Positions 38,778 through 48,594 of a DNA stretch of 64,000 nt are shown piece by piece (position 1 is the first letter of the stretch; the number at the start of each line of letters is the position of its first letter). A model generated the notes under the pieces. The model did no database searches, was not told the origin of the DNA, and saw only the letters and a program-made list of their open reading frames with translations. The DNA is taken from positions 62,001 to 126,000 of the forward strand of contig NZ_JABAPM010000005.1 of assembly GCF_018913465.1 (NCBI RefSeq), given 5' to 3'. The translations under genes and the position numbers were made by a program. The stretch comes from Arcanobacterium phocae (GTDB taxonomy: Bacteria; Actinomycetota; Actinomycetes; Actinomycetales; Actinomycetaceae).

Positions 38778-38813
38778 AATATCTCCATTATTCGGTGAGC
38801 AGGTCTAAGCGGA

Positions 38814-40271
38814 TTATGACGAATAGGGTTGTTTTGCAATAAGGCTAAGGAACATTGCATCCGAGTTATGAATATCCGGCCAGAGTTGAAGTTCCCCGTT
38901 ACTGCCAGATAGTTCAACCAGCGACTCCCCAGATGCGATCGCTGGTGTATCTAGTTTGACCGCGTCCGGATGGTTTGCCATAAATTCCTCAACTATTGCT
39001 GATGTTTCAGTCAAATACGGCGAGCAGGTTGAGTAGCCGAGTACTCCGCCAGACCGTAATGCTTTCCATCCAGCTTCCAGTAGTTCAGCTTGAATGACTG
39101 CCAGATCCAGAGCATCTCCGGCTTGTTTACGCCAACGAGCTTCAGGACGACGTCGTAACGCACCAATACCGGTACACGGCACATCGATCAGGATACGAGC
39201 ATAACCGTTGGTCGGCACTAGATCCGTGTGTTCCGGCGAACCGAAATCTCGCCCATCTCCCTGGCGAACAGAGACAATATCGTCCCATGGCTGAATCGAA
39301 TCAAGCACAAGCACTAGCCGATGCGGATGAAGCTCATTGGCATGGATCTGGCTACCGCGGTCCACTGCCAACGCAGCTAACGTCGCAGTTTTACCGCCTG
39401 GACCAGCACACATATCAAGCCAGATATCGTCTTCTGTCTCAATAGGGGCACCAGCTAGCGCACGAGCAACAAGCTGCGAGCCTTCATCTTGCACCCCCGC
39501 AAGTCGATCCTTAACCGCAAATACCCGGTAAGGATCGCCGCCATGCAAAACGACAGAGGAGTCGACCAACTGGCCTTCAGCAGACCCCATGTGGCCACGA
39601 GAAATGTCTTCACGCAGGTCTTCTACGCTGATACCGCGAGCAGCAAGGGTCACAGCCGCTGGGGTGTTATCAGCTTCGAGAACCCGCAGAATGTCCTTAT
39701 GCGCTCTACCGTGATGGCGCAAGGCTTTATCGAGAGCACGCACGATCCACTGCGGATGCGAATACCATGTAGACAAGAAAGCAACTGTATTAACTTTGCC
39801 TCCAGCATCCGCCTTGAGCTGCTCTTTCCACTGAGCTAGCGAGCGTTCGCTTACTCGTCGTAGAACAGCGTTAACAAAACCAGCAACGCCCTGCGACAAC
39901 TCATTGCGAGCAATCACAACTGTTTCGTTAATTGCGGCATGCGCCGGGGTACTAAAATCCAGCAACTGGTGGGCCCCCATGCGAAGCAACACACGAACTG
40001 CACTATCAAGATCCGCAATCGAACGATCACTAATGCAATGGGAAAGTATGGCATCCCATCGTCCTTGCAGACGCAAAGTGCCGTAGCAGAGATTAGTCGC
40101 ATAAGCTGCATCCTGCTTGTTCAGATGAGCACGACGAATTTCACGAGGCAAAACTAGATTAGCGTATGCCTCTTCTTCTTCAACTGCCATGAGCACATCA
40201 AAAACGACGAGCCGGGCACGATCAGATTTACCACGTCCGGGTTTCCAATTTGTTGGGCGGTGCGAGTTCAC
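38814..40271 (-). CDS. rsmB: 16S rRNA (cytosine-967-C5)-methyltransferase RsmB
   Basis: Uses S-adenosylmethionine to methylate C967 of 16S rRNA. The 485 aa product has an N-terminal NusB-like domain (RARLVVFDVLMAVEEEEAYA, residues 18-37, and GFVNAVLRRV) and a C-terminal methyltransferase with the cofactor loop DMCAGPGGKTATLAAL and the two catalytic cysteines in DVPCTGIGALRRRPEARW and GYSTCSPYLTE. It overlaps the end of fmt by four bases. Confidence 0.95.
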   Translation of the reverse strand: MNSHRPTNWKPGRGKSDRARLVVFDVLMAVEEEEAYANLVLPREIRRAHLNKQDAAYATNLCYGTLRLQGRWDAILSHCISDRSIADLDSAVRVLLRMGAHQLLDFSTPAHAAINETVVIARNELSQGVAGFVNAVLRRVSERSLAQWKEQLKADAGGKVNTVAFLSTWYSHPQWIVRALDKALRHHGRAHKDILRVLEADNTPAAVTLAARGISVEDLREDISRGHMGSAEGQLVDSSVVLHGGDPYRVFAVKDRLAGVQDEGSQLVARALAGAPIETEDDIWLDMCAGPGGKTATLAALAVDRGSQIHANELHPHRLVLVLDSIQPWDDIVSVRQGDGRDFGSPEHTDLVPTNGYARILIDVPCTGIGALRRRPEARWRKQAGDALDLAVIQAELLEAGWKALRSGGVLGYSTCSPYLTETSAIVEEFMANHPDAVKLDTPAIASGESLVELSGSNGELQLWPDIHNSDAMFLSLIAKQPYSS

Positions 40272-41194
40272 TCGTGATCATCTCCCGTTTCAAAAGCTGG
40301 ATCGTCATCATTTAAGCCACGAGCCCAGGCTGTTGCCAGCATGGTCTTCTTCCCTGCTGGAGTAACTGTGGTGAGCTCGATCGCAGTTGTTGATGTTCCA
40401 ACAAGTATCTGCTTGCCAATGACGATCTTGCCAGGTTCTATTCCGTCCACTGACGTTATTCGAACCTGACCAAGCTTAATTCGTTGACCGTTATAGCGAG
40501 TCCACGGACCAGGCTCAGGAGTATAGCCACGAATACGAGAATCAATCACGTGGGCCGGCATGGTGAAGTCGACCCGCGAATGTTTCGTCGATAACTGTGG
40601 CGCTAAGGTAACATCGCCTTGCTGCACGTGCGATTGTGCTGTGCCAGACTCTAAGGATTGGAATACCCGCGCAAGCTGATGAGCACCGGAATCCGAAAGA
40701 ATATCCAACAGTTCGCCGGCGGTATGATTACCGATTTCGTGTTCTTCAACGTCATAAATTGGACCAGTATCAAGACCAGCCTCAATCTGGAATACTGATG
40801 TGCCAGTAACGGTATCGCCCGCTGCTATCGCATACTGAACCGGTGCTGCCCCACGCCAACGTGGCAATAAAGAATAATGCAAATTTATCCAGCCATGGGT
40901 TGGCAGTTGAAGCAGATTTTGCGGAATCAACAATCCGTAGGCAACGACGGCGATCGCTTCCGGAGCAAGTGCCGTGAGTTGTTCTTCAATATCGTCACCG
41001 CGTAACGATCTCGGTGTCAAAACCGGAATGCCGAGTTGCTCGGCAACCTGATGGACTGGTGATTGGGTTAAAATTTTCTTCCGCCCCACTGGAGCCGGGG
41101 CCCGAGTGAGCACAGCAACAACCTCATGATCTTCCATAAGCCGATGCAAAGACGGTAAGGCAGTAGCAGGAGTTCCAGCAAAAATAATACGCAC
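40268..41194 (-). CDS. fmt: methionyl-tRNA formyltransferase
   Basis: Formylates initiator Met-tRNA with 10-formyltetrahydrofolate. The 308 aa product starts MRIIFAGTPATALPSLHRL. The formyl-donor region holds VVAYGLLIPQNLL and the catalytic block WINLHYSLLPRWRGAAPVQY with Asn, His and, later, Asp in the expected positions, then the C-terminal OB-fold domain (GPWTRYNGQRIKLGQV). It is translationally coupled to rsmB. Confidence 0.96.
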   Translation of the reverse strand: MRIIFAGTPATALPSLHRLMEDHEVVAVLTRAPAPVGRKKILTQSPVHQVAEQLGIPVLTPRSLRGDDIEEQLTALAPEAIAVVAYGLLIPQNLLQLPTHGWINLHYSLLPRWRGAAPVQYAIAAGDTVTGTSVFQIEAGLDTGPIYDVEEHEIGNHTAGELLDILSDSGAHQLARVFQSLESGTAQSHVQQGDVTLAPQLSTKHSRVDFTMPAHVIDSRIRGYTPEPGPWTRYNGQRIKLGQVRITSVDGIEPGKIVIGKQILVGTSTTAIELTTVTPAGKKTMLATAWARGLNDDDPAFETGDDHE

Positions 41195-41234
41195 GTCGCT
41201 ATTTTATCTTTCTTTAGTAAGTAACCTCAATGGT

Positions 41235-43307
41235 TCACACTGATGTGTCCATCTTGATAATGATTCGGCCGAGTTTATTCAGTGATACGTTTCGATAAGC
41301 GCGAGACAGTATCTCTGTAATAACTGATCTATCATGCTCGGGAAATGACAGATACAACTGCCTATCTCCATCTTGTTCGCCTGGATAAGGCCCAACAATT
41401 CGCATTCCAGGGATAAGCTCCTCAGCACCTGTTCCTAATAATACGGCAAGCGACTGTTGTTGGCTGGCTAATCCAGCGTCCCCAGCTAACGCCTGTACAA
41501 TCGCCAAAAAATGACGCAATGCATCAATTGATCCCGTCACCTGAGCCCAGACATATGCCGGCGGTAACGATAATTCTTCGCGTTCCCGCAAGGCACGTGT
41601 TCCCCACCCATGCATATCCCAATTCTTTACCGTAAGTAGCAGTGAAGCAGGAACATCGCCAACGACGAGCAACTGGCCACCAGCAACGGACGGCTGAATC
41701 GTCGTCGAAATATGTGCAAGTTTGCGCAGGAAATGGACCTCAGCATCCAAGCTTTCAGAGCGCAACATGAATCCCGCATCTAATACAATTCCAGCCGCAT
41801 ATCCATGTTCTGGTTTCGGAATCTGTCCTGGGGTCGAAATGACGATTCGGTGTTCCGCGCTGGACGGCGAAAATGACTCGCCTACACCAGCGACATGAAT
41901 TGGAGTATCACGAAAAGCGCGACCAATTTCGTGCGCCGTGCGATGCGAACCAATACGAGCTGGCTTAAGACGATGACTGTGACAGTGGCGGCAAGTGAAA
42001 TCAGCAATAAGAGTACCGCAGCGAGAACAGCGCGGTGGCTGATCTGGACCAGAAATCGTCAACGTTCCGTCACAGACATGACACGTAGCGAGTTCCCGAC
42101 ATCGCGCACATGCGATGATGGGAATATAGCCAGTGCGCGGAACAATAATAGCTACATCTCCGCGTTCCAGCCCAGCACGTGCAACAGTGAAAACCGACGA
42201 CGGCATCCGCGACCAGTGCTCACCTTCATAGGCTAACGAAGATGCAGGCAGTACCTGAGGTCCCGCACTGCGGTCACGCCTCGCCTGCGGAACAATCGCC
42301 TGCATGTGCGTCGTCGTCATATACGCTAATTCAACTGATGGCCCATAATTCAAAGCGAGGAAACTACAATCTGCTACTGAGCTACGTAACGCGAGTAAAT
42401 CGCGAGTATGAATATACGGGCTATGGGGCTCGATATGTGCACGATGATGATCATCTAAAAGAGCAACCAAACCAAGATTTTGAACTGGCATCCAGGCCGC
42501 GCTACGGGTCCCAATGACGAGCTTCGTCACACCAGATTTGATCTCTAAAAACTGGCGATAACGTTCTTCAGGATTCTGCTCCGAAAGTACGGTCGCGACA
42601 CGAATACCTAGTGAACGCGCTAGCGCTGATGCATACGTTTTTGCTTGTTGAGCAGTCGGAACAACAAAAATTGCTCCTTGTCCCTGGCTAAGCACCGTCC
42701 GCAAGGGTTGCTCAATAGTATCAAGTACGCGATCAATACTTCGCATATAAATAACAGCTTGAGACGAGTGTGCAGAGCGCAAATTTTCCAAAAAATCTAG
42801 GCCACCGGTATAGGCGTCCCACGGATAGGTCTGCTCGTTGTTTACAGCTGTTGACTGGACATACTCAGTTTCTAAAAAATTCTTCTCGGCTCGTGCATGG
42901 CGCTGTGGAATAGCGAGCCGTAAACAGCTTGACACTGACGATGCTTGACGCCGAGACACTAACTGCGCCAACTTATAGACCATTGGGTCAAGCACTGGAT
43001 GCGGAGAAACCACCCGACGCAACGGCCGGAGAGTCGAAACATATTCTGTACTATCTGTACGATCAACAATAAATCCTTGTACCCGGCCAGATCCAAAATC
43101 AACCATGACTCGACTACCAACCGCGACATCAGCAAACTTTTCCGGAATCTCATAATCGAACAACGAGTCACCATGAACATGCGGTGAATCCACAACAACG
43201 CGCGCAACAGGTTTCGGAACGCCAGAAGTAATCGTTACCGAATGACGTTCTAGGTGCAACAATTCATTTTGCTGTGAATACTCAGGTAAAGAAAACAAGT
43301 CGCTCAT
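41235..43307 (-). CDS. priA: PriA-like primosomal protein, helicase motifs lost
   Basis: PriA restarts stalled replication forks. The 690 aa product has the 3'-DNA-binding N-terminal domain (PVARVVVDSPHVHGDSLFDY, VMVDFGSGRVQGFIVD) and the zinc-binding Cys clusters (CARCRELATCHVC, CSRC, CRHC, about residues 415-455). It lacks a Walker A P-loop, and the DEEH-type motif reads LLDDHHRAHI. Such helicase-dead PriA is typical of actinobacteria, so a structural loading role is likely. It lies between metK and fmt in the usual order. Confidence 0.88.
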   Translation of the reverse strand: MSDLFSLPEYSQQNELLHLERHSVTITSGVPKPVARVVVDSPHVHGDSLFDYEIPEKFADVAVGSRVMVDFGSGRVQGFIVDRTDSTEYVSTLRPLRRVVSPHPVLDPMVYKLAQLVSRRQASSVSSCLRLAIPQRHARAEKNFLETEYVQSTAVNNEQTYPWDAYTGGLDFLENLRSAHSSQAVIYMRSIDRVLDTIEQPLRTVLSQGQGAIFVVPTAQQAKTYASALARSLGIRVATVLSEQNPEERYRQFLEIKSGVTKLVIGTRSAAWMPVQNLGLVALLDDHHRAHIEPHSPYIHTRDLLALRSSVADCSFLALNYGPSVELAYMTTTHMQAIVPQARRDRSAGPQVLPASSLAYEGEHWSRMPSSVFTVARAGLERGDVAIIVPRTGYIPIIACARCRELATCHVCDGTLTISGPDQPPRCSRCGTLIADFTCRHCHSHRLKPARIGSHRTAHEIGRAFRDTPIHVAGVGESFSPSSAEHRIVISTPGQIPKPEHGYAAGIVLDAGFMLRSESLDAEVHFLRKLAHISTTIQPSVAGGQLLVVGDVPASLLLTVKNWDMHGWGTRALREREELSLPPAYVWAQVTGSIDALRHFLAIVQALAGDAGLASQQQSLAVLLGTGAEELIPGMRIVGPYPGEQDGDRQLYLSFPEHDRSVITEILSRAYRNVSLNKLGRIIIKMDTSV

Positions 43308-43352
43308 AATTAATAGTCAATCATATGCCTCCACCATCATGATGTAAACAGA

Positions 43353-43384
43353 TTGATGCACCTAGCGAAGGCTAGGTGCATCAA
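43353..43384 (-). terminator. terminator of metK
   Basis: TTGATGCACCTAGC pairs perfectly with GCTAGGTGCATCAA (14 bp) with a 4-base loop, 12 bases after the metK stop. Confidence 0.85.
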
Positions 43385-43396
43385 CAAAACATCTCA

Positions 43397-44596
43397 TTAC
43401 AGCAGTCCAGCAGCCGCCCGTAACTGCTCAACGCGATCAGTCTTTTCCCACGTAAACTCGGGCAATTCGCGACCAAAATGGCCATAGTTTGAGGTGAGCG
43501 CATATATCGGACGCAGGAGGTCAAGGTCTTTGATAATGGCAGCTGGGCGCAGATCGAACACGCTCTTTACTGCAGCAGAGATAACGTTCTCAGCGACCTT
43601 ATTTGTTCCAAATGTTTCTACCCGAATAGAGACTGGGCGAGCTTTTCCGATCGCATAGGCAACCTGAACCTCACACCGGTCAGCAAGACCCGCAGCAACA
43701 ACATTCTTCGCTACCCAACGGGCAGCATACGATGCAGATCGATCAACTTTCGATGGGTCTTTACCAGAGAAAGCACCGCCACCGTGCCGCGCCATACCAC
43801 CATATGTATCGACGATAATCTTGCGCCCGGTAACACCAGCGTCTCCCATCGGACCACCAATTTCAAACCGGCCCGAAGGATTGACCAAGAACTGAACATT
43901 CTCGTAGGATACATGTCCAGCATGCTCAGCCAAAACTGGACGAATAACATGTTCAATGACCGCCTCTTGGATGTCACGCAACGTAATATCCGGGTCATGC
44001 TGAGTCGACACAACAATCGTATCGATACTTACTGGGACTACACCATCATAATTAACAGTGACCTGAGTTTTACCATCCGGGCGTAACCCAGCGACGATGC
44101 CTTGTTTACGAACAAAAGTGAGTCGCTCAGATAACCGATGCGCCAAGAAAATTGGTAGTGGCATTAAGGTCGCCGTCTCATTGGATGCGTAACCAAACAT
44201 GAGGCCTTGGTCTCCCGCACCCTGCCGATCAAGTTCGTCGGTTTCCTCGCCGGAACGAACTTCGAGTGAGGTATCCACTGATCCAGCGATGTCCGGCGAC
44301 TGCTGATCAATTGAGACAGAAATACCGCACGAGGCACCGTCAAAACCAATTTGCGACGAAGTGTAGCCGATATCTTTAATCGCGGCGCGCGCAATATCCA
44401 GAATTTCAACATAGCCTTCAGTGGTCACTTCACCTGCCACGTGAACAAGTCCCGTCGTCACCATAGTCTCAACAGCTACTCGCGATTGAGGGTCCTGAGC
44501 CAACAGGGCGTCAAGGATTGAATCAGCGATTTTGTCGCATACTTTGTCTGGATGACCTTCGGTCACCGATTCCGAAGTAAAAGGCTGTAGCGTCAT
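43397..44596 (-). CDS. metK: S-adenosylmethionine synthetase
   Basis: Makes S-adenosylmethionine from methionine and ATP. The 399 aa product has [20 protein letters not shown] near residue 8 (substrate His), [15 protein letters not shown], the phosphate loop [20 protein letters not shown], the [20 protein letters not shown] loop, and [11 protein letters not shown]. No SAM riboswitch is seen in the short upstream gap. It lies downstream of coaBC. Confidence 0.97.
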   Translation of the reverse strand: MTLQPFTSESVTEGHPDKVCDKIADSILDALLAQDPQSRVAVETMVTTGLVHVAGEVTTEGYVEILDIARAAIKDIGYTSSQIGFDGASCGISVSIDQQSPDIAGSVDTSLEVRSGEETDELDRQGAGDQGLMFGYASNETATLMPLPIFLAHRLSERLTFVRKQGIVAGLRPDGKTQVTVNYDGVVPVSIDTIVVSTQHDPDITLRDIQEAVIEHVIRPVLAEHAGHVSYENVQFLVNPSGRFEIGGPMGDAGVTGRKIIVDTYGGMARHGGGAFSGKDPSKVDRSASYAARWVAKNVVAAGLADRCEVQVAYAIGKARPVSIRVETFGTNKVAENVISAAVKSVFDLRPAAIIKDLDLLRPIYALTSNYGHFGRELPEFTWEKTDRVEQLRAAAGLL

Positions 44597-44655
44597 TCGA
44601 GTGTTCTTTCTTCCTTATAGTATTGCGCAAACCGTCCGGTTGCGATGTCAACAAG

Positions 44656-45933
44656 CTATTTCGTTATCTGGTTTTCTATCGTAGACACAATGGCTTGAGC
44701 AACCGTTGGTTTATTCCCCTGATGAGTGTCTACCAGTTTTCCTTGGCCGGTTACGACTGAAACCCGTGTATGTACATCACCAAAACCGATGTCTTCACCG
44801 ACTTGATTGATGACGAGTAAATCGGCACCCTTTCTGCGGGCTTTGGCAATACCGTACTCGATATATGTCTGATTTTCGTCACCTGTCTCAGCAGCGAAAC
44901 CAACAATGTATTGCCCAGATTTCTGGCGATGTGCCGCAAGCTCACGCAAAATATCAGGATTAGCTTTTAATTCGAGCTGGAAATTTTCACTACGCTTGAT
45001 CTTCGTTTGGGACTGCACGACATGAAAATCGCCAATCGCAGCGGCCATGATCATGACATCGGCTGTTGGAGATAACCGTTGCATTTCAACTTGAACGTCA
45101 TGTGCACTTACCGCGGAGACAATCTCAATTCCTGGTTGACACCGTGCACGGACATCGGTAGCTAAATTGGCGCCCACGAGGATGACGCGGTGTCCATTGC
45201 GATAAGCCGCATTAGCGAGTTCGACCCCCATAATCCCCGAAGAATTGTTCGCAATATAGCGCACTGGATCTATAGCTTCCCGGGTCCCGCCAGCAGAAAT
45301 AACCCATGTCCCATCGGCATCTGTATTGCCCCGTTCTGCGTCGAAACTACGGTCTTGCAATAGCGCGATCGCGCGTTCCGCAATTGTTTCCGGCTCGCTC
45401 ATACGCCCGACACCAGTATCTTTACCGGTGAGCTGTCCGGCTTCTGGACCAATCAATTCCCATCCTTGCTGACGCAAGAGTTCAACGTTTGCTTGTGTTG
45501 CTGGATGTTCCCACATTTGGGTATGCATTGCTGGCGCAATTAATCGCGGGCATGTTGCGACAAGTGCTGAAGCCGTTAACAAGTTATCGGCAATACCGTG
45601 GGCGAATTTAGCAATTGTGTTTGCCGTTGCTGGAGCCACCACGAAAAGGTCAGCACGTGCACCAGTATTAACATGTACCACTGCATGAGCATCTTCCGAT
45701 ACGTGCACATGTACGGGATTTCCGGAGATTGCTTCCCAAGTTGTTATACCGACCATCTCCAGTGCAGCGGGAGTAGGAACGACGACGACGTCCGCACCCC
45801 ACTGCCGCAACCTACGAACAGCAGTTACTGCTTTGTAAGCAGCGATGCCTCCCGTAACGCCAAATAATATTCGAGGCGTATGAGACAAGCCTCCCAATTG
45901 GGAGGCTCGTAGATTGACGTTACCGCCCATCAT
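44656..45933 (-). CDS. coaBC: bifunctional CoaBC (phosphopantothenoylcysteine synthetase/decarboxylase)
   Basis: Carries out two steps of coenzyme A synthesis: ligation of cysteine to phosphopantothenate (CoaB, C-terminal) and decarboxylation (CoaC, N-terminal). The 425 aa product starts at ATG 45933 overlapping the rpoZ stop, with a second ATG one codon later. The CoaC half shows FGVTGGIAAYKAV, FMN-binding ATANTIAKFAHGIADNLLTA and the PAMHTQMWEHPATQANVELL block. The CoaB half shows SAGGTREAIDPVRYIANNSS and the cofactor lysine loop KIKRSENFQLELKANPDIL. Confidence 0.95.
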   Translation of the reverse strand: MMGGNVNLRASQLGGLSHTPRILFGVTGGIAAYKAVTAVRRLRQWGADVVVVPTPAALEMVGITTWEAISGNPVHVHVSEDAHAVVHVNTGARADLFVVAPATANTIAKFAHGIADNLLTASALVATCPRLIAPAMHTQMWEHPATQANVELLRQQGWELIGPEAGQLTGKDTGVGRMSEPETIAERAIALLQDRSFDAERGNTDADGTWVISAGGTREAIDPVRYIANNSSGIMGVELANAAYRNGHRVILVGANLATDVRARCQPGIEIVSAVSAHDVQVEMQRLSPTADVMIMAAAIGDFHVVQSQTKIKRSENFQLELKANPDILRELAAHRQKSGQYIVGFAAETGDENQTYIEYGIAKARRKGADLLVINQVGEDIGFGDVHTRVSVVTGQGKLVDTHQGNKPTVAQAIVSTIENQITK

Positions 45934-46196
45934 TACTCTCGGGTGAACTTAAGCTTATCGTCAGCAACTTCTTGGAGCGCCACCGATAACGGCTTGTCTT
46001 CGGGTGAAGCAGAGACAAGCGGACCAATGCTCGTGATGTTGCCATCACCAGACTTGAGTTCTTGACGGTAGGAGTTGATTTGGCGTGCCCGAGCGGCTCC
46101 AAAAACAGCCAACGTGTACTTCGAATCAACCTTTTCTAACAAGTTGTCGATTGCCGGGGACGTGATGCCCTCTGGGTTGGCGGTGGTTCCAGACAT
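45933..46196 (-). CDS. rpoZ: RNA polymerase omega subunit
   Basis: Small subunit that assists assembly of RNA polymerase. The 87 aa product has the family core ITSPAIDNLLEKVDSKYTLA and FGAARARQINSYRQELK (about residues 11-48). It sits in gmk-rpoZ-coaBC-metK, the common actinobacterial order. Its stop overlaps the start of coaBC. Confidence 0.94.
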   Translation of the reverse strand: MSGTTANPEGITSPAIDNLLEKVDSKYTLAVFGAARARQINSYRQELKSGDGNITSIGPLVSASPEDKPLSVALQEVADDKLKFTRE

Positions 46197-46242
46197 ATAT
46201 ACCTCTTCTATGGTTGGATCAGCCGGGTTCTTATACAGGTTC

Positions 46243-46815
46243 TTATTTTACCGCGGATTGCAACAAAATTTGCAGTAGCGCTTCGGTGGCATTAGCCACT
46301 GTATCGTTAATAATAACGTAGTCGAATTCATCTTGGGCGGCTAACTCAGTACGAGCAGTAGCCAGGCGTCGTTCCTGTTCTTCCTCGCCTTCCGTGCCAC
46401 GCCCTTTAAGGCGTTGTTCAAGTTCTTCCCATGATGGTGGTGCGATAAATATTTGCTGAGCTTCTGGCATCGCTTTGCGCACTTGCCGAGCGCCATCCAA
46501 ATCGAGTTCGAGAATGACATGTTGCCCTCTGGCCATTGCTTCTTCTACCGGCTTTCTGGGAGTTCCATACCGGTGAACTTTATGCACTATGGCCCACTCC
46601 AGCATGCCGTCATTAGCTACCAACTCATCAAACTCTTCTGGCGTCACGAAATAATAGTGAGTTCCATCGATTTCGCCGGGACGAGGAGCCCGTGTTGTAG
46701 CAGATACGGAATACCAAAGGCTAGGATCTTTTGCCAAAACTTCTTTAAGGACAGTACCTTTACCCACCGCAGTAGGCCCACAAACGACAAATGCTTTACC
46801 GTGAAAATCAGTCAT
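46243..46815 (-). CDS. gmk: guanylate kinase
   Basis: Phosphorylates GMP to GDP. The 190 aa product has the P-loop VVCGPTAVGKGTVLKEV (residues 10-26), the GMP-binding SVSATTRAPRPGEIDGTHYY segment, and LELDLDGARQVRK. First gene of gmk-rpoZ-coaBC-metK, separated from nusB by a terminator. Confidence 0.97.
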   Translation of the reverse strand: MTDFHGKAFVVCGPTAVGKGTVLKEVLAKDPSLWYSVSATTRAPRPGEIDGTHYYFVTPEEFDELVANDGMLEWAIVHKVHRYGTPRKPVEEAMARGQHVILELDLDGARQVRKAMPEAQQIFIAPPSWEELEQRLKGRGTEGEEEQERRLATARTELAAQDEFDYVIINDTVANATEALLQILLQSAVK

Positions 46816-46899
46816 AGCTATTATCGTGCCAGAATCTGATTACGACACCAATGCGTGGCTAAGTGGTGTGATTGGTTACCTATCGACTAGCCGCAATGA

Positions 46900-46937
46900 A
46901 AAGTGAGCCAAGAACAGATTTGTTCTTGGCTCACTTT
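46900..46937 (-). terminator. terminator after nusB
   Basis: AAAGTGAGCCAAGAACA pairs perfectly over 17 bp with TGTTCTTGGCTCACTTT around GATT; on the minus strand it ends in TTTTCATT. It closes the aroE-to-nusB run. Confidence 0.92.
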
Positions 46938-46952
46938 ACGTACAAAAGACGT

Positions 46953-47420
46953 TTACCGCCCCGATGTTTCCTCAGCACGAATCTCTGCGATTCGGTTAAG
47001 TACTCCCATCGTGAAACCTACTGCTTTATCTGTGGAGAAATCGCGCACAAGTGACGTAATTTCCTTAACAACGATTGCTACTGGCACATCCAGGTACATT
47101 ATCTCAGTCGCACCAATTCGTAAAAGATTACGATCTACGATGCTCATACGAGAAAGCGACCATTGCGGCGAAGCAGCCTCAATCATTGAATCGACATCAT
47201 CTGCCCACTCAACATAGGTGGACACAATGAGTTGCCCATATTCTTGAATCGGTTGTTGCGAAGCAGAAATCTGGCTACGCTCAGCTAACAAAGTAGCTAA
47301 ATCTTCACCAGCGTCCCGCACATCAGCTTCATAAAGAACATCAAGCGCACGTTGCCGCTGCAATGAGCGACCTTTCCGACGTTTATTCCGCCGGTCATGA
47401 GAACGTTCTTCAGCAGTCAT
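46953..47420 (-). CDS. nusB: transcription antitermination factor NusB
   Basis: RNA-binding protein that acts with NusE (S10) in rRNA antitermination. The 155 aa helical product shows RQRALDVLYEADVRDAG (about residues 22-38), MSIVDRNLLRIGATEIMYL and VPVAIVVKEITSLVRDFST, then a GVLNRI helix. Its start overlaps the efp stop, as in many actinobacteria. Confidence 0.95.
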   Translation of the reverse strand: MTAEERSHDRRNKRRKGRSLQRQRALDVLYEADVRDAGEDLATLLAERSQISASQQPIQEYGQLIVSTYVEWADDVDSMIEAASPQWSLSRMSIVDRNLLRIGATEIMYLDVPVAIVVKEITSLVRDFSTDKAVGFTMGVLNRIAEIRAEETSGR

Positions 47421-47977
47421 CAGGCGCGATTAATGTACTCGCCGGTACGGGTGTCAACCTTGATTTTGGTTCCCTGCTCTAGGAAGAGAGGAACCTGTAG
47501 TTCGTAACCGGTTTCTACTGTTGCTGGCTTGGTGCCGGAATTAGAACGGTCGCCCTGCAAACCTGGCTCCGTGTAAGTTACCTCTAGAACAACGGAAGCT
47601 GGCAATTCGATGAACAGTACAGCACCTTCGTGCATAGCAACGATGGCGTTGGAGTTCTCGAGCATGTAGTTCTTCGCGTCACCAACGACTTCAGCGCTTA
47701 CGGGGAGTTGCTCGTAGGTATCGAGATCCATAAAAATGAAGTCGCTACCATCGTTGTATAGGTACTGCATATCGCGACGGTCTACGGTAGCTGTCTCGAC
47801 TTTCACGCCAGCGTTGAATGTCTTATCAACATTCTTACCGGAAAGCACATTCTTCAGCTTCGTACGAACGAATGCTGGGCCCTTACCCGGCTTCACATGC
47901 TGAAACTCAACAACTTGCCAAAGCTGGTTGTCGATTTTAAGCACCATACCATTTTTGAGATCGTTTGTGGTTGCCAC
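47420..47977 (-). CDS. efp: elongation factor P
   Basis: Relieves ribosome stalling at proline stretches. The 185 aa product has three beta-barrel domains. The tip loop reads [10 protein letters not shown], with the Lys that is modified in some bacteria at about residue 32. The C-terminal signature [16 protein letters not shown] is present. No modification enzymes are seen nearby. Confidence 0.97.
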   Translation of the reverse strand: MATTNDLKNGMVLKIDNQLWQVVEFQHVKPGKGPAFVRTKLKNVLSGKNVDKTFNAGVKVETATVDRRDMQYLYNDGSDFIFMDLDTYEQLPVSAEVVGDAKNYMLENSNAIVAMHEGAVLFIELPASVVLEVTYTEPGLQGDRSNSGTKPATVETGYELQVPLFLEQGTKIKVDTRTGEYINRA

Positions 47978-48033
47978 GTTTTTCCAATCTGTAGCGTCAA
48001 TGATTCCTTTTGGATTTTAACTGTTTTTCTTGG

Positions 48034-48594
48034 CTAACTTGGTGAAGATGCGCTATTTATGAGCATAATTACGTGTTTAGGCACCGCATCTACCATCTCT
48101 GCAAGAGTATAACCTGTAGTGTCTAGCGTCCAATCGGCGTATTTCTGGTACTGCGGCATTCGCTCATTGAGCCACATTCTCAGTTCTTTCCGAGGTAACA
48201 CGATGTTCGTTGCTCGTGGCCCGAATAGTCCTAATCGTTTGACCAGTTCTGCAACAGAACACTCTAAACTCAAAACAAAAACACGTTCTTCACGTTTAAC
48301 ATCAAACACCATCGATGATAAATATTCATGCTCGAAAAAATCAGCCGGGAGGGCTACCGCAAAGTCTGTTTCTGGTTCTGCTGCAATATCGGTGAATAAG
48401 TCCCGTACAAGGTCGCCAACGAGAACGTGTCTCTGTGAGCACGGAATCTCAGTAAAAAGATCTTCGTTTGACACGCCAAGTTGCTCAGCCACAATCGTAT
48501 CAGCATCAGCCACTGTGTAACCATGGGTTTCCAGACCAGCTAAGAGTGTCGTTTTCCCGGCACCGTCAGGGCCAATAATCACAATAGCGGTCAT
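48034..48594 (-). CDS. shikimate kinase-like P-loop protein, substrate motifs lost
   Basis: The 186 aa form starts at the ATG overlapping the aroKB stop (ATGA); an in-frame ATG at 48612 is less likely. The P-loop is IIGPDGAGKTTLLAGLE (residues ~5-21), with DADTIVAEQLG in the place of the shikimate kinase DxD motif. The Gly-Gly-Gly substrate loop and second Arg of real shikimate kinases are absent (ALPADFF there instead), while a LID-like stretch FGPRATNIVLPRKELRMWL remains. It looks like a diverged shikimate kinase paralogue following a real one. Whether it phosphorylates anything is unknown. Confidence 0.7.
   Translation of the reverse strand: MTAIVIIGPDGAGKTTLLAGLETHGYTVADADTIVAEQLGVSNEDLFTEIPCSQRHVLVGDLVRDLFTDIAAEPETDFAVALPADFFEHEYLSSMVFDVKREERVFVLSLECSVAELVKRLGLFGPRATNIVLPRKELRMWLNERMPQYQKYADWTLDTTGYTLAEMVDAVPKHVIMLINSASSPS

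Noticed and set aside
44597-44655. SAM riboswitch upstream of metK
   Set aside because: The gap is only about 60 bases and has none of the conserved elements.
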